Assembly: GCF_900111905.1 (NCBI RefSeq)
Contig: NZ_FOKM01000003.1
Span: forward strand, 186,001-250,000
From: Rhizobium sp. NFR07
GTDB taxonomy: Bacteria; Pseudomonadota; Alphaproteobacteria; Rhizobiales; Rhizobiaceae
Length of the DNA stretch: 64,000 nucleotides
Direction: 5' to 3'
Shown here piece after piece: positions 45,057 through 56,710 of this stretch (position 1 is its first letter; the number at the start of each line of letters is the position of its first letter). The notes below the pieces were generated by a model. It ran no database searches, was not told where the DNA came from, and saw nothing but the letters and a program-made list of their open reading frames with translations. The position numbers and the translations under genes were made by a program.

Positions 45057-45542
45057 ATGACCATTGCAGTGGGCGACAAGCTTCCCGAAGCCAAGTTCAA
45101 GGAAAAGACCGCCGACGGCCCGGTCGAGATCACGACGGGTGAACTCTTCGGCGGCAAGAAGGTCGTACTGTTTGCCGTGCCCGGCGCGTTCACGCCCACC
45201 TGCTCGCTCAACCACCTGCCTGGTTATGTCGAGAACCGTGATGCGCTTCTGGCGCGCGGCGTCGACGACATTGCCGTGGTGGCCGTCAACGACTGGCATG
45301 TGATGGGTGCCTGGGCGCAGCAGTCCGGCGCCATGGGCAAGATCCATTTCCTCGCCGATTTCGATGCGTCCTTCACCAAGGCGATGGGCCTCGAGGCCGA
45401 CCTTTCCGCCGGCGGGCTCGGCCTGCGCTCCAAGCGGTATTCCATGCTGGTCGAGGACGGCGTGGTGAAGTCGCTCAATGTCGAGGAAAGCCCCGGCCAG
45501 GCCACCGTCTCCGGCGCCGCCGCGATGCTGGAACAGCTCTGA
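45057..45542 (+). CDS. Peroxiredoxin, Prx5 type, single cysteine
   Basis: 161 residues. Prx5-like peroxidase: VPGAFTPTCSLNHLPGY holds the peroxidatic Cys49. This is the only cysteine in the protein, so there is no resolving Cys and it should use an external thiol such as glutathione or glutaredoxin. Reduces hydrogen peroxide and organic peroxides. Intrinsic terminator follows at 45563. Confidence 0.94.
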   Translation: MTIAVGDKLPEAKFKEKTADGPVEITTGELFGGKKVVLFAVPGAFTPTCSLNHLPGYVENRDALLARGVDDIAVVAVNDWHVMGAWAQQSGAMGKIHFLADFDASFTKAMGLEADLSAGGLGLRSKRYSMLVEDGVVKSLNVEESPGQATVSGAAAMLEQL

Positions 45543-45562
45543 ATTCCATTCAGACTATTGTG

Positions 45563-45590
45563 AAAAGGGCGCCCTAAATGGCGCCCTTTT
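45563..45590 (+). terminator. Intrinsic terminator of the peroxiredoxin gene
   Basis: AAAAGGGCGCC (45563-45573) with GGCGCCCTTTT (45580-45590), 6-base loop. It may act on both strands, because a convergent Dabb gene ends 16 bases away. Confidence 0.9.
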
Positions 45591-45606
45591 CATTGCTGCC
45601 TTGCGA

Positions 45607-45915
45607 TCAGGCCGCCATGTCGTAGACGATCAGCCCGGACAATCCGCCATCCGCCGCCGCGACAAGGCGCTCGGCGACTGCAATGTGATCCGGCGCCGTG
45701 AGGTAGGCGTCCCGGGCTTCCGGGCTCTCGAAGGTCACGACGAAACCGTCGAGAAAGCCGCCATTCAATCCTTCGAGGGAAACATTCGGCCCGGCCTTCA
45801 GATCGATAATGCCGGGAACGACGTTCCGCAGGGTCGCGATCGCGCCGTAGAGCTCCTGCTTTTCGGCCGCCTGAAGCGCCGATTTGAAGCGGATGAATAC
45901 AAAGTGGAGAATCAT
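45607..45915 (-). CDS. Dabb (stress-responsive A/B barrel) protein
   Basis: 102 residues from ATG 45915 (GGGAAGACC ahead). Dabb domain: ILHFVFIRFKSALQAAEKQELYGAIATLRNVVPGI, EGLNGGFLDGFVVTFESPEARDAYLTAPDHIAVAERL. Small dimeric cytoplasmic protein of unknown function. The in-frame extension to 45966 is not conserved. Confidence 0.88.
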   Translation of the reverse strand: MILHFVFIRFKSALQAAEKQELYGAIATLRNVVPGIIDLKAGPNVSLEGLNGGFLDGFVVTFESPEARDAYLTAPDHIAVAERLVAAADGGLSGLIVYDMAA

Positions 45916-46134
45916 GCGAGGTCTTCCCTTATCGCGTCCCGAATTTGCCTCACAATAGGCAGCCACGCCCTACTGGCAAGCACCTCCGTATAGGGCGGCA
46001 TACGCAGCCAACATGACAAAACACAATTATGACGCGAGCATTTCATTGATCTGCGTCATATTACAATCTTCACGTCTATCTATGGTGCCGCAAGACTGCT
46101 CAGCCCACGAAGGGATAATTGAGAGGAATTGCAC

Positions 46135-47211
46135 ATGGCACAGAAAATGAAAGCCGCGATTTTCGTCGACAAGGGCCGCATCGTGCTCGACGAAAAGCCG
46201 ATCCCCGACATCGGTCCGCTCGACGCGCTGATCCGGATCACCACCACGACGATCTGCGGCACGGACGTGCATATCCTGAAGGGCGAATATCCCGTCGAGA
46301 AGGGGCTGACCATCGGGCACGAGCCGGTCGGCATCATCGAGAAGCTCGGTTCGGGCGCGACGGGCCTGAAGGAAGGGCAGCGGGTGATCGCCGGCGCCAT
46401 CACCCCGTCCGGCTGGAGCCATGCGTGCCTGTGCGGCTGCGGCGCGCAGGACGGGGCCGGCACCAAGCATGGCTGGAAGGCAATGGGCGGCTGGCGCTTC
46501 GGCAACACGATCGACGGCGCGCAGGCCGAATATCTGCGCGTCCCCGATGCCATGGCCAATCTTGCGCCGATCGACGACGGGGTCAGTGACGAACAGGTGC
46601 TGATGTGCCCGGACATCATGTCGACCGGCCTTTCGGGCGCGGAAACCGGACAGATCAAGATCGGCGATTGCGTCGCGGTCTTTGCGCAGGGGCCGATCGG
46701 GCTTTGCGCAACGGCCGGCGCGAAACTGATCGGTGCCACGAAGATCATCGCCGTCGACACCGTGCCGACCCGGCTGGAGATGGCCAGACGCATGGGCGCC
46801 GATATCGTGGTGGACTACAAACAGGAAAACCCGGTCGATGCGATCATGCGGATCACCGACGGCCGGGGCGTCGATGTGGCGATCGAGGCACTCGGCACTC
46901 AATCCACCTTCGAGTCGGCGCTTCGGGTGCTGCGCCCCGGCGGCATATTGTCCAGCCTCGGGGTCTATTCCACCGACCTGACGATTCCGCTCGATGCGTT
47001 TTCCGCCGGTCTCGGCGACAAGTCGATCCGCTCGACCTTGTGCCCCGGCGGCAAGGAGAGGATGCGACGCATGCAGGAGGTCATCTCGTCCGGCCGCGTC
47101 GATCTCTCCGGGCTCGTCACCCACCGGTTCAAGCTCGACGACATCGAGGCGGCCTACGATCTCTTCGCCAACCAGCGCGATGGCGTGCTGAAGGTGGCGA
47201 TCACGCCGTAA
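46135..47211 (+). CDS. Zinc-dependent alcohol dehydrogenase (secondary-ADH-like)
   Basis: 358 residues from ATG 46135 (GAGAGGAATTGCAC ahead). MDR family: catalytic zinc ligands in TICGTDVH and TIGHEP, Rossmann segment about 170-300 (VFAQGPIGLCATAGAKLIGATKIIAVD). The structural-zinc loop is reduced to CLCGCGAQ and is followed by GGWRFGNTIDGAQAEYLRVPDAMANLAPIDD, as in the isopropanol dehydrogenase branch. The Asp after strand 2 (AVDTVPTR) favours NAD(H). Substrate not known. Confidence 0.9.
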   Translation: MAQKMKAAIFVDKGRIVLDEKPIPDIGPLDALIRITTTTICGTDVHILKGEYPVEKGLTIGHEPVGIIEKLGSGATGLKEGQRVIAGAITPSGWSHACLCGCGAQDGAGTKHGWKAMGGWRFGNTIDGAQAEYLRVPDAMANLAPIDDGVSDEQVLMCPDIMSTGLSGAETGQIKIGDCVAVFAQGPIGLCATAGAKLIGATKIIAVDTVPTRLEMARRMGADIVVDYKQENPVDAIMRITDGRGVDVAIEALGTQSTFESALRVLRPGGILSSLGVYSTDLTIPLDAFSAGLGDKSIRSTLCPGGKERMRRMQEVISSGRVDLSGLVTHRFKLDDIEAAYDLFANQRDGVLKVAITP

Positions 47212-47265
47212 GGTGGCGCGGGTAAAAATGGAATGGTCGCTTTCGACCAGGCGGACCATAGCCGT

Positions 47266-47284
47266 GCGCCGATCGGATCGGCGC
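47266..47284. terminator. Possible terminator between adh and rnhA
   Basis: GCGCCGATC and GATCGGCGC flank a single G (47266-47284), immediately before the end of convergent rnhA. The tail TTCACTTC is only moderately T-rich. Confidence 0.35.
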
Positions 47285-47285
47285 T

Positions 47286-47753
47286 TCACTTCACCAGAAG
47301 CGACCTGCCCAGATTCGGCTTCTTGAACGGCGCCATGCCGAGGCGGGCCAGTTCGTCGGCCCGCTCGTTTTCCGGATGACCGGCATGGCCTTTGACCCAG
47401 TGCCACTTGACCTTGTGACGCTGGTTGGCGGCACCGAGCTGCTGCCAGAGTTCACCATTCTTGACCGGCTTCTTGTCGGCGGTCTTCCAGCCGTTCTTCT
47501 TCCAGCCGAAGATCCACTTCGAGATACCGTCCATCACATATTTGCTGTCTGTGTGGAGATCGACCTCGCAAGGGCTCTTCAGCGCGTTCAGCGCGGAGAT
47601 CGCCGCCATCAGCTCCATGCGGTTGTTGGTCGTTTCCGCCTCGCCGCCGTTCAGCTCCTTGGTGGTCTCACCGTAGCGCAGGATGGCGCCCCAGCCGCCG
47701 GGGCCGGGATTACCGGAGCAGGCGCCGTCGGTGAAGATCTCGACATGCTTCAT
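47286..47753 (-). CDS. rnhA: Ribonuclease HI
   Basis: Degrades RNA in RNA-DNA hybrids. 155 residues, usual length. Catalytic acids: Asp in [16 protein letters not shown], Glu in [10 protein letters not shown], Asp in HTDSKYV, and Asp in [11 protein letters not shown] with its His just upstream (VKGHAGH). Its start overlaps the end of thrB by 4 bases. Confidence 0.97.
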   Translation of the reverse strand: MKHVEIFTDGACSGNPGPGGWGAILRYGETTKELNGGEAETTNNRMELMAAISALNALKSPCEVDLHTDSKYVMDGISKWIFGWKKNGWKTADKKPVKNGELWQQLGAANQRHKVKWHWVKGHAGHPENERADELARLGMAPFKKPNLGRSLLVK

Positions 47754-48730
47754 GGTGTGGCCACCTCGATATTGGGGGCATATTCGGCCGTCGTGGAAAC
47801 CTGCCGATGGAAGCGCAGCTTGCGCAGATATTCGAGCGGATCCTTCTTCACCACAAGCGCGCCTTCCGGCGTCGTCAGCCAGTCATAGAGGCGGGTGAGG
47901 AAGAAGCGCAGCGCCGAGCCGCGCGACAGGACCGGAAGCGCATCGCGTTCCGCCGCCGAGAGCGGGCGGACGGAGCAATAGCCTTCAAGCAGCGCCGAAC
48001 CCTTGGTGACGTTATAGGAACCGTCCTTCTCGAAGCACCAGGCGTTGAGGCAGATCGACACGTCATAGGCGAGCAGGTCGTTGCAGGCAAAATAGAAATC
48101 GATCAGGCCCGACAGCTTGTCGCCGAGGAAGAAGACGTTGTCCTGGAAGAGATCGGCATGGATGACACCGGCCGGCAGGTCCTTCGGCCAATGCGCTTCG
48201 AGATAGGAGAGTTCGGCGGAAATCTCGTCCTCAAGTCCCTTCTCCACCTCGTCGGCGCGCTCGGCCGACTTGTCCCACAGGACCTTCCAGCCTTCGAGCG
48301 ACAGGGCATTCGGCCGCCTGATCTCGAAACCTTCACCGGCGAGATGCATCTCGGCCAGCGCCCGGCCCACTTCGCGGCAGTGCTTCGCCTCGGGCTTGCG
48401 TAGCCACATTCCTTCGAGGAAGGAAATCAGTGCCGCCGGGCGGCCGGACAGTTCGCCCAGCAGCTCGCCATCCCGGCGCGGCAGTGGCAGCGGGCAGGAC
48501 AGGCCGCGTTCCGAAAGATGCTGCATCAGGCCGAGAAAGAAGGGCAGATCCGACTTTTCCACCCGCTTCTCGTAGAGCGTCAGGATCAGCGGATCCTTCG
48601 TCGTGTGCAGCAGGAAATTGGAATTCTCGACGCCCTCGGCGATGCCCTTGTAGGAGGTCAGCTCGCCGACATCATATTCGGCGAGAAAGCGATTGAGGTC
48701 GATTTCGGTAATGTCGGTGTAAACGGCCAA
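47750..48730 (-). CDS. thrB: Homoserine kinase (APH-fold, ThrB type II)
   Basis: Phosphorylates homoserine for threonine synthesis. 326 residues. This is the aminoglycoside-phosphotransferase-like form found in many proteobacteria, not the GHMP form: N-terminal [31 protein letters not shown], catalytic [14 protein letters not shown] and metal-binding [10 protein letters not shown]. Follows ispH by 78 bases on minus and overlaps rnhA by 4. Confidence 0.95.
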   Translation of the reverse strand: MAVYTDITEIDLNRFLAEYDVGELTSYKGIAEGVENSNFLLHTTKDPLILTLYEKRVEKSDLPFFLGLMQHLSERGLSCPLPLPRRDGELLGELSGRPAALISFLEGMWLRKPEAKHCREVGRALAEMHLAGEGFEIRRPNALSLEGWKVLWDKSAERADEVEKGLEDEISAELSYLEAHWPKDLPAGVIHADLFQDNVFFLGDKLSGLIDFYFACNDLLAYDVSICLNAWCFEKDGSYNVTKGSALLEGYCSVRPLSAAERDALPVLSRGSALRFFLTRLYDWLTTPEGALVVKKDPLEYLRKLRFHRQVSTTAEYAPNIEVATP

Positions 48731-48808
48731 GATGTCCCCGCTCTGATTCTCGCCGGATTGCAGTATCGGGACACTTCCTAGCGGCTCTACTGGCCCTTCG
48801 CTAGGGGC

Positions 48809-49834
48809 TTATCCGACTGTCGCCGGACGCTCGCCATTCACCCAAGCCATGTCTTCGACCGTCAGCGGCACGCTGCGAAGTTCGCGATTGACGAGGAAGT
48901 TTTCGGTTTCCTCGGCGGTGATCGCAAGCTCGATCTCCGCTGAGAAACGCTGCTTGAAGGCCTCGATGATCTCGTCGACGATGACTTCCGGGGCGGATGC
49001 ACCGGCAGACAGGCCGAGCGTGCCGATATTGCCGATCTCATCCCAATTCAGCTCGGAGGCGCGCTGCACCAGCAGCGAGCGCTTGGCCCCTGCCCTCAGT
49101 GCCACTTCGACGAGGCGCTTGGAATTGGACGAATTGGGAGCGCCGACGACGATGAAGAGATCGCAGCCGGGGGCGGCTTCCTTCACCGCTTCCTGGCGGT
49201 TGGTGGTTGCATAGCAGATCGAGTCGGCTGCCGGCGCCGTCAGGTTCGGGAAGCGTTCCTGCAGCTTGGCGATGACGCCGGCCGTATCGTCGACCGAGAG
49301 CGTCGTCTGGGTAACGTAGCCGAGGTTGTCGGGGTCTTCAGGCATATAGGCTTCGGCATCGGCGATCGTATCGACGAGCGAGACCGTGCCGGGCGGCAGC
49401 TGGCCCATCGTGCCGATGACTTCCGGATGGCCGGCATGGCCGATCAGCACGACATGGCGGCCGAGGCGCTGGTGACGCATCGCCTGCTTGTGTACCTTGG
49501 ATACCAGCGGGCAGGTTGCGTCGAGATAGAAGAGGTTCCGCGCCTGGGCGTCTTCCGGCACGGATTTCGGCACGCCATGGGCGGAAAAGACAACCGGCTG
49601 CTCGCGATGCTCGGCGGGGATCTCGTGCAGTTCCTCGACGAAGACGGCGCCCTTGGCTTCCAGACCTTCCACGACATAACGGTTATGGACGATCTCGTGG
49701 CGGACATAGACCGGCGCGCCGTATTGCTTCAACGCCAAAACGACGATCTGGATCGCCCGGTCGACGCCGGCGCAGAAACCGCGCGGACCGCAAAGCCTGA
49801 TCGTGAGAGCCGGTTTGGTGACCTGGATATTCAT
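48809..49834 (-). CDS. ispH: 4-hydroxy-3-methylbut-2-enyl diphosphate reductase
   Basis: Last enzyme of the MEP isoprenoid pathway, yielding IPP and DMAPP. 341 residues from ATG 49834 ([27 protein letters not shown]). The three Fe-S cysteines are in GFCAG, ATCPLV and [11 protein letters not shown]. The Glu-rich active site EHREQP and the SAPE segment ([15 protein letters not shown]) are present. A longer frame to 49900 is not conserved. First gene of ispH-thrB-rnhA. Confidence 0.97.
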   Translation of the reverse strand: MNIQVTKPALTIRLCGPRGFCAGVDRAIQIVVLALKQYGAPVYVRHEIVHNRYVVEGLEAKGAVFVEELHEIPAEHREQPVVFSAHGVPKSVPEDAQARNLFYLDATCPLVSKVHKQAMRHQRLGRHVVLIGHAGHPEVIGTMGQLPPGTVSLVDTIADAEAYMPEDPDNLGYVTQTTLSVDDTAGVIAKLQERFPNLTAPAADSICYATTNRQEAVKEAAPGCDLFIVVGAPNSSNSKRLVEVALRAGAKRSLLVQRASELNWDEIGNIGTLGLSAGASAPEVIVDEIIEAFKQRFSAEIELAITAEETENFLVNRELRSVPLTVEDMAWVNGERPATVG

Positions 49835-49912
49835 TCCGCGTCCGATGTTCGTGGTGCGTTTGCTGTGCCTCATATAGGCGAGCCAATTAAGGCGCGCCAA
49901 CAGAAAATGTCG

Positions 49913-50680
49913 TTACCGCCCGCCGCCGTCCGGCATATCGGGCGATCTGCGGCTGCGCCACCACATGCCGAAGACGACGGCGAGGAGTGCCACGGCCAGC
50001 CCGTACCAGGTCACGGCATATTGGAGATGGTTGTTCGGCAGGTCGAACTGCGTCACCCCGCCCTTCGGCCAGCCGCCGGGATTGGTGACGGCCGCATCCG
50101 CATCGACGAACATCGGGATGACATTGGAAAGCCCCGCGTTGGAAGCCATGGCATCGAGATCCTTCCAGTAGAAGATGTTCTTCGCCAGATCATTTTCCGG
50201 CACGATCATCGATGGCTTTTCGGCCAGCTTCGAGCGCGCATAGCCGGTGATCGCCTGCTCGCCCGTCACCTCGCCGGCAGCCCTCGTCGACGGCTCCTTC
50301 ATCTCATAGGGCACGAAGCCGCGATTGATTAAGATCATGCGGCCGTCCGTAAGCGCCATCGGGGTGTAGATGTAAAAACCGGTGCGCCCCTCGAACGTGG
50401 CGAAGAAATGCCGTTCCTTCGTGTGGTCGAACGTGCCGGAAAGCGACACGCGGCGATATTCGACATCCTCGCCGGCCGCGAGCGCCTTTTCGACCTCCGC
50501 CAGCGGAACGGGTTCGGCCGAACGACGCGCGGCGATATCGGCCAGCAGCCCTTCCTTCCAGTAGAGCCGTTCCACCTGCCAGGTGCCGAGCACAAGCAGG
50601 AGCGCGAGCGAGGCGATGACGAGGATGGCGGTCAGGATGATGCGTGGGCTGCCGCGTGTTGTCTTCGTCACTACCGTCAT
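49913..50680 (-). CDS. surf1: SURF1 family cytochrome oxidase assembly protein
   Basis: Helps place heme a in cytochrome oxidase subunit I. 255 residues, with a helix at each end (about 12-35, IILTAILVIASLALLLVLGTWQVERLYWKEGLL; about 222-242, LQYAVTWYGLAVALLAVVFGMWW) and a periplasmic domain between (RILINRGFVPYEMKEP-like motif, PVQFDLPNNHLQYAVTW-like end). Its start overlaps the L,D-transpeptidase stop by 4 bases, so the two are translated together. Downstream of the cta operon on the same strand. Confidence 0.92.
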   Translation of the reverse strand: MTVVTKTTRGSPRIILTAILVIASLALLLVLGTWQVERLYWKEGLLADIAARRSAEPVPLAEVEKALAAGEDVEYRRVSLSGTFDHTKERHFFATFEGRTGFYIYTPMALTDGRMILINRGFVPYEMKEPSTRAAGEVTGEQAITGYARSKLAEKPSMIVPENDLAKNIFYWKDLDAMASNAGLSNVIPMFVDADAAVTNPGGWPKGGVTQFDLPNNHLQYAVTWYGLAVALLAVVFGMWWRSRRSPDMPDGGGR

Positions 50681-51171
50681 GGCCTGATCTCGATCGGCGT
50701 GCCGTTTTCGACGAGTGCCCAGATCTCGTCCATCTCCGCATTGGTGACGGCGATGCAGCCATTGGTCCAGTCGAACCGCTGGGTGACCGGCGAAAACCAG
50801 CCGAAATGGTTTCGCTGGCCGTGAATCATGATCATGCCGCCGGGATCCTCGCCGGCGTTGCGGGCGCGCTCCGTATCGGCCTCATTCGGATAGGAGACAT
50901 GGATGGAGCGATGGTAGCCGCTCTTGCCGTTGCGCCAATCGAGAACGTACCTGCCCTCGGGCGTGCGTTCGTCGCCTTCCGTTTCCTTGTGCCCGACGGG
51001 CGAGCCGCCAAGCGCGATGGAATAGCTCTTGATCACGGCATCTCCGTTCATGATCTGCATCCGCCGCTCGCTTTTCATCACCAATACATGGGTGACTGCT
51101 TGCGCCGCCGCTCCGCCTGCCGGCCAGACGAGCATCAATGCCAGGGCAAGCCATCGAACAGACCATCGCAT
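50677..51171 (-). CDS. L,D-transpeptidase family protein
   Basis: 164 residues. Signal peptide (WLALALMLVWPAGGAAAQ), then a YkuD-type catalytic domain with His117 (MIMIHGQ) and Cys139 in TNGCIAV, a variant of the usual SHGC motif seen in YafK-like members. Predicted to work on peptidoglycan in the periplasm. It lies just downstream of the cta operon terminator and overlaps surf1 by 4 bases, an unusual partner for a cell-wall enzyme. Confidence 0.92.
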   Translation of the reverse strand: MRWSVRWLALALMLVWPAGGAAAQAVTHVLVMKSERRMQIMNGDAVIKSYSIALGGSPVGHKETEGDERTPEGRYVLDWRNGKSGYHRSIHVSYPNEADTERARNAGEDPGGMIMIHGQRNHFGWFSPVTQRFDWTNGCIAVTNAEMDEIWALVENGTPIEIRP

Positions 51172-51224
51172 GCGTCAAATTTCTCCATCGCGGCCGAAGC
51201 TGCAGTGATCGATCGCGAACAAAA

Positions 51225-51252
51225 AAGGCGGGCGCATGTCCGCGTCCGCCTT
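51225..51252 (-). terminator. Intrinsic terminator of the cta operon
   Basis: On minus, AAGGCGGACGC pairs with GCGCCCGCCTT (one mismatch) and is followed by TTTTTTG. Placed 25 bases past the ctaE stop; it separates ctaE from the L,D-transpeptidase-surf1 pair. Confidence 0.85.
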
Positions 51253-51276
51253 CGATGGGATGAAGGACTTCGCCCG

Positions 51277-52155
51277 TTACAAATGCGCCAGCGGCGCGCC
51301 CCATCCACCCCAGATGTAGATGGAGAAGAACAGGAAGAGCCAGACCACGTCGACGAAGTGCCAGTACCAGGCGGCGGCCTCGAAGCCGAAATGGCGTTCC
51401 GGGGTGAAGCCGCCATTGATGGCACGCAGCAGGCAGACGATCAGGAAGATCGTGCCGATCAGCACGTGGAAGCCGTGGAAGCCGGTAGCCATGAAGAAGG
51501 TCGCGCCATAGATCGAGTTGGCAAACTCGAACGGGGCGTGCATGTATTCATAGGCTTGGACGAAGGAGAAGAGCACGCCGAGCGCCACCGTCAGCGCCAG
51601 CCCGGTAACAAGGCCCTTGCGGTCGTTATGGAGCAGCGCGTGGTGAGCCCAGGTGACGCAGGTACCGGACAGAAGCAGGATGATCGTGTTGTAGAGCGGC
51701 AGGTGCCAGGGATCGAGAACCTCGATGCCCTTCGGCGGCCATTGCCCGCCCATCGCTTCGACGCGGGAGGCCTGGATCGCCTCGCCCGGATAGAGGCTGG
51801 CGTCGAAGAAGGCCCAGAACCAAGCGACGAAGAACATCACCTCCGAGGCAATGAACATGATCATGCCGTAGCGCAAATGCAGCGAAACGACCCGAGTGTG
51901 GTGGCCTTCACTGCCTTCCTTGATCGTGTCCGACCACCAGCCGATCATCACATAGACGATGATGGCGAGACCAATGAAGAAGATCCACGGCGTCGCCCAA
52001 TTGAGGCCGAACATGTGGAACTCGCTGCCCTTGAGGTAGCGCATGTAACCGACACCGCCAAAAGTGATGACGAAGGCGCCGATTGAGGCCAGCAGCGGCC
52101 AGGGGCTCGGATCGATGATGTGGTAGTCGTGATGTTTCTGATGCGCATCGGCCAT
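51277..52155 (-). CDS. ctaE: Cytochrome c oxidase subunit III
   Basis: 292 residues from ATG 52155 ([21 protein letters not shown]). Seven membrane helices, with family motifs [40 protein letters not shown] and [14 protein letters not shown], ending in [22 protein letters not shown]. Forms the aa3 oxidase core with CtaC and CtaD. Last gene of the cta operon before the terminator at 51225. Confidence 0.96.
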   Translation of the reverse strand: MADAHQKHHDYHIIDPSPWPLLASIGAFVITFGGVGYMRYLKGSEFHMFGLNWATPWIFFIGLAIIVYVMIGWWSDTIKEGSEGHHTRVVSLHLRYGMIMFIASEVMFFVAWFWAFFDASLYPGEAIQASRVEAMGGQWPPKGIEVLDPWHLPLYNTIILLLSGTCVTWAHHALLHNDRKGLVTGLALTVALGVLFSFVQAYEYMHAPFEFANSIYGATFFMATGFHGFHVLIGTIFLIVCLLRAINGGFTPERHFGFEAAAWYWHFVDVVWLFLFFSIYIWGGWGAPLAHL

Positions 52156-52214
52156 GTCAGAATCCCCGGTGAATGCCTCTCCACCGCCTGAAGTCATCCC
52201 CAGGCGGGCTCCTC

Positions 52215-52835
52215 TCAAAGCTTGGTTTCAGGCCCTTCCTCATCCTTCCTGACGGCGGCGACGGGTTTCGTCGGCTCGCTCGGATAGAAGGAATAGGAAA
52301 GTGTGATCGTCCTGATATTTTTCGTTTCCTCCGCCTTCACGATCTCCGGATCGACGAAGAAGATGACGGGCATGGAAACGCTTTCGCCCGGCTGCAGCGT
52401 CTGCTCGGTGAAGCAGAAACACTGGACCTTGTTGAAATAGGCGCCGGCTTCCATCGGCGTGACGTTGAAGACCGCAGTACCGGTCGTCGCGACCGGCGAG
52501 CGGTTGGTGGCGGTGAATTCCACCTGCACAGTCTCGCCGATCTTCGGCTTGACGGACTTGGCCGGCTTGAACTCCCAGTTCAGGCCGCTCGAGACATTGG
52601 CGTCGAAAGTGACCTGCATGGTGCGGTCGAGAACGGTGGTCGAATATTGCTCGACGCGCTGGGTCGTGCCGTTATAGCCGGTGACCTGGCAGAAGAGGCG
52701 GTAGAGCGGGACGGACGCATAGGCGGCGCCGACCATGCAGGTGACGAAGACCGCGCAGCCGGCAAAGATCGAGGCGTTGCTGACACGCTTCGCCTGCGCC
52801 CTGCCCGGCCTTCCGCTTTGAACCTCGCCTGTCAT
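52215..52835 (-). CDS. ctaG: Cytochrome c oxidase assembly protein CtaG/Cox11
   Basis: Delivers copper to the CuB site of subunit I. 206 residues from ATG 52835 (GGAGGAGCGAC ahead). One N-terminal membrane helix ([31 protein letters not shown]) and a periplasmic beta domain with the copper ligand motif [15 protein letters not shown]; the conserved Cys in LFCQVTGY is also present. Between coxF and ctaE. Confidence 0.96.
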   Translation of the reverse strand: MTGEVQSGRPGRAQAKRVSNASIFAGCAVFVTCMVGAAYASVPLYRLFCQVTGYNGTTQRVEQYSTTVLDRTMQVTFDANVSSGLNWEFKPAKSVKPKIGETVQVEFTATNRSPVATTGTAVFNVTPMEAGAYFNKVQCFCFTEQTLQPGESVSMPVIFFVDPEIVKAEETKNIRTITLSYSFYPSEPTKPVAAVRKDEEGPETKL

Positions 52836-52876
52836 GTCGCTCCTCCCCAGCTCCATTTGGCCCTGTTTCTCTCAGC

Positions 52877-53017
52877 CTAGTTCCAGAACCCGCCGACCTT
52901 TACCAGCGTGATCACGTAGAAAAGGACGCATAGCCCCGCGAGAACAAGGCCGAGCGCCACATTGCGGTTTCGCCGTGACTTCTTCTGCGCCTCGCTGAGC
53001 TTGATGGTGTCGATCAA
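52877..53017 (-). CDS. coxF: CoxF-like small membrane protein of the cta operon (TTG start)
   Basis: 46 residues. The TTG start at 53017 overlaps the ctaB stop (TTGA), and GGAGG precedes it by 6 bases, which decides the start. Charged N terminus ([17 protein letters not shown]) and one helix ([22 protein letters not shown]), ending GGFWN. Matches the pattern of the small CoxF proteins found between ctaB and ctaG in alphaproteobacterial oxidase operons. Too short for routine ORF calling and without an ATG, so easily missed. Confidence 0.88.
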   Translation of the reverse strand: MIDTIKLSEAQKKSRRNRNVALGLVLAGLCVLFYVITLVKVGGFWN

Positions 53018-53970
53018 AGCAGGCCTCCGACGAACCGGACGATATCGCCTGCGACGTGATCGAACAGCAGGCCCGAGAAGATCGCGAAGAGATAGAAGAT
53101 CGAATAGAAGAACATCTTCCTCGCCGGCACCATCTTCTCGTCGCCATCGGGCATGCGCAGAACAAGGACGGAATAGAAGATGAAGATGGCGCTGAGGATG
53201 CCGGCGAAGATGCCGTAACCGATGCTGGCGAGACCGGTGAAGCTCGGCGCGACGGCCACGGCCATGGTCAGCAGCGTGTAGACAAACATCTGCCGCTTGG
53301 TGGACCGCTCGCCGACGACATTCGGCATCATCGGAATGCCGACGGAGCCGTAGTCGCGCATCTTGAACAGTGCCAGCGCCCAGAAATGCGGCGGGGTCCA
53401 GAGGAATGTGATCATGAACAGGATGACGCTATCGAGCGACACGCCGCCGGTGACGCAGGCCCAGCCAAGCATGGGCGGGAAAGCGCCGGCAGCGCCGCCG
53501 ATGACGATGTTCTGCGGCGTCGAGCGCTTCAGCCACATCGTGTAGATGACGGCGTAGAAGAAAATGGTGAAGGCGAGCAGGCCTGCGGCGAACCAGTTGA
53601 CCGCGAGACCGAGGATCGCGACCGAGAAAGCCGAGAGCGTCAGGCCGAAGGCGAGCGCTTCCTTGGGCAGGATGCGGCCGGCCGGGATCGGGCGCTTGGC
53701 GGTGCGGGTCATGACCGCGTCGATATCGGCGTCGTACCACATGTTGAGCGCGCCGGACGCACCGGCGCCGACGGCGATACAGAGGATCGAGATGACGGCG
53801 AGAACCGGGTTCAAATGGCCCGGCGCCAGAACGAGGCCGGCAAGGGCCGTGAAGACGACCAACGACATGACCCGCGGCTTCAAAAGCGCGAAGAAATCAC
53901 GCGCATTCGCCTCGGAAAGGAGCTTTCCTTCCTCGTTGCCAATGACGTGGGTGGGGTCGATGACAGTCAT
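53014..53970 (-). CDS. ctaB: Protoheme IX farnesyltransferase (heme O synthase)
   Basis: Adds the farnesyl tail to heme B to make heme O, the precursor of heme A. 318 residues, about nine membrane helices. UbiA-family metal-binding motifs [19 protein letters not shown] and [18 protein letters not shown]. Follows ctaD by 58 bases. Its stop overlaps the TTG start of coxF. Confidence 0.97.
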   Translation of the reverse strand: MTVIDPTHVIGNEEGKLLSEANARDFFALLKPRVMSLVVFTALAGLVLAPGHLNPVLAVISILCIAVGAGASGALNMWYDADIDAVMTRTAKRPIPAGRILPKEALAFGLTLSAFSVAILGLAVNWFAAGLLAFTIFFYAVIYTMWLKRSTPQNIVIGGAAGAFPPMLGWACVTGGVSLDSVILFMITFLWTPPHFWALALFKMRDYGSVGIPMMPNVVGERSTKRQMFVYTLLTMAVAVAPSFTGLASIGYGIFAGILSAIFIFYSVLVLRMPDGDEKMVPARKMFFYSIFYLFAIFSGLLFDHVAGDIVRFVGGLL

Positions 53971-54028
53971 TTCACTTCAAATCCTGATGGTCTCCCGGGC
54001 ACCGCGTCGGCACCCGGGTTAGAAAGTC

Positions 54029-55744
<1,716 letters not shown>

Positions 55745-56659
55745 TTACTTCACATCGTTTGCAGCAACATCGACGTCGCTTGCAGTTTTTGTACCAGCAT
55801 CGGCAAGAAGCGCCTTGTACGCTCCCGGCAGATCGTTGGCAGCGGCGGCGAGCCAGGCGGTGTATTTCTCGTCAGAGACGACTCGGATGGCGATCGGCAT
55901 GAAGGCATGGTCCTTGCCGCAAAGCTCGGAGCACTGGCCGTAATAGAGGCCTTCGCGCTCGGCGCGGAACCAGGTTTCGTTCAGGCGGCCCGGGACAGCG
56001 TCGATCTTGACGCCGAAGGCGGGCATTGCGAAGGCGTGGATAACGTCGGTCGGCGCGGCGGTCACGAGCATGCGCACGGTCTTGTTGACCGGGATGATCA
56101 TTTCGTTGTCGACGGCGAGAAGGCGCGGATAGACCGCGACATCTTCCTTGCCGGCGGCGGCGCGGTCGCCTTCCTTCAGCATGTAGCTGTCGAAGGCGAC
56201 GGGGGTCTCACCGGAGCCTTCATATTCGTAGTTCCACTGCCACTGGGTGGCGGTGGCCTTCACCGTCATGTCGCTTTCCGGAATTTCCAGCTGCGCATTC
56301 AGAAGATTGAAGGACGGGATCGCGAGCAGGAAAAGGATCAGCACCGGCGCGATCGTCCAGATGACCTCGATCACGCTATTATGACTGGTGCGGGACGGGA
56401 CCGGGTTCTTGTCGGCGCGGAACTTGACCGCGACCACGACGAGAAGCGCCAGGACGAAGAGCGTGACGGGCACGATGAACCAGAGCGAATAATGCTCGAA
56501 CCAGCGAATCTGGTGCATGATTCCGGTTGCCGGTTCCTGTAGATCCAGCTGCCAGGGATGCGGTTGATCCGCGTATGCCACCGAAGTACCCGCCAGCCCC
56601 GCAAGCGAGGTGGCGAGCAGACAGATGGAGCCCATCATCACTGCACTAGCCCTGTTCAT
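55745..56659 (-). CDS. ctaC: Cytochrome c oxidase subunit II
   Basis: 304 residues from ATG 56659 (GGGGAGA upstream); ATGs at 56677 and 56695 are alternatives. Signal peptide, two membrane helices (about 60-85 and 100-125) and a periplasmic cupredoxin domain with CuA ligands YGQCSELCGKDHAFMP near the C terminus. No fused cytochrome c domain. First gene of the ctaCDB-coxF-ctaG-ctaE operon; a 17-bp palindrome lies 52 bases upstream. Confidence 0.96.
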   Translation of the reverse strand: MNRASAVMMGSICLLATSLAGLAGTSVAYADQPHPWQLDLQEPATGIMHQIRWFEHYSLWFIVPVTLFVLALLVVVAVKFRADKNPVPSRTSHNSVIEVIWTIAPVLILFLLAIPSFNLLNAQLEIPESDMTVKATATQWQWNYEYEGSGETPVAFDSYMLKEGDRAAAGKEDVAVYPRLLAVDNEMIIPVNKTVRMLVTAAPTDVIHAFAMPAFGVKIDAVPGRLNETWFRAEREGLYYGQCSELCGKDHAFMPIAIRVVSDEKYTAWLAAAANDLPGAYKALLADAGTKTASDVDVAANDVK

Positions 56660-56710
56660 CACAAACTTTCTCCCCATGCGCCTGATCCAGATCAAATCGT
56701 ACGCAAGCCT

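Noticed and set aside
48809..49900. Longer start for IspH at 49900
   Set aside because: The extra 22 residues are not conserved in Isp[21 protein letters not shown] is the normal N terminus.
50644..52086. A 480-codon plus-strand frame over surf1, ldt and ctaE
   Set aside because: Crosses three genes on the other strand and lacks any family signature.
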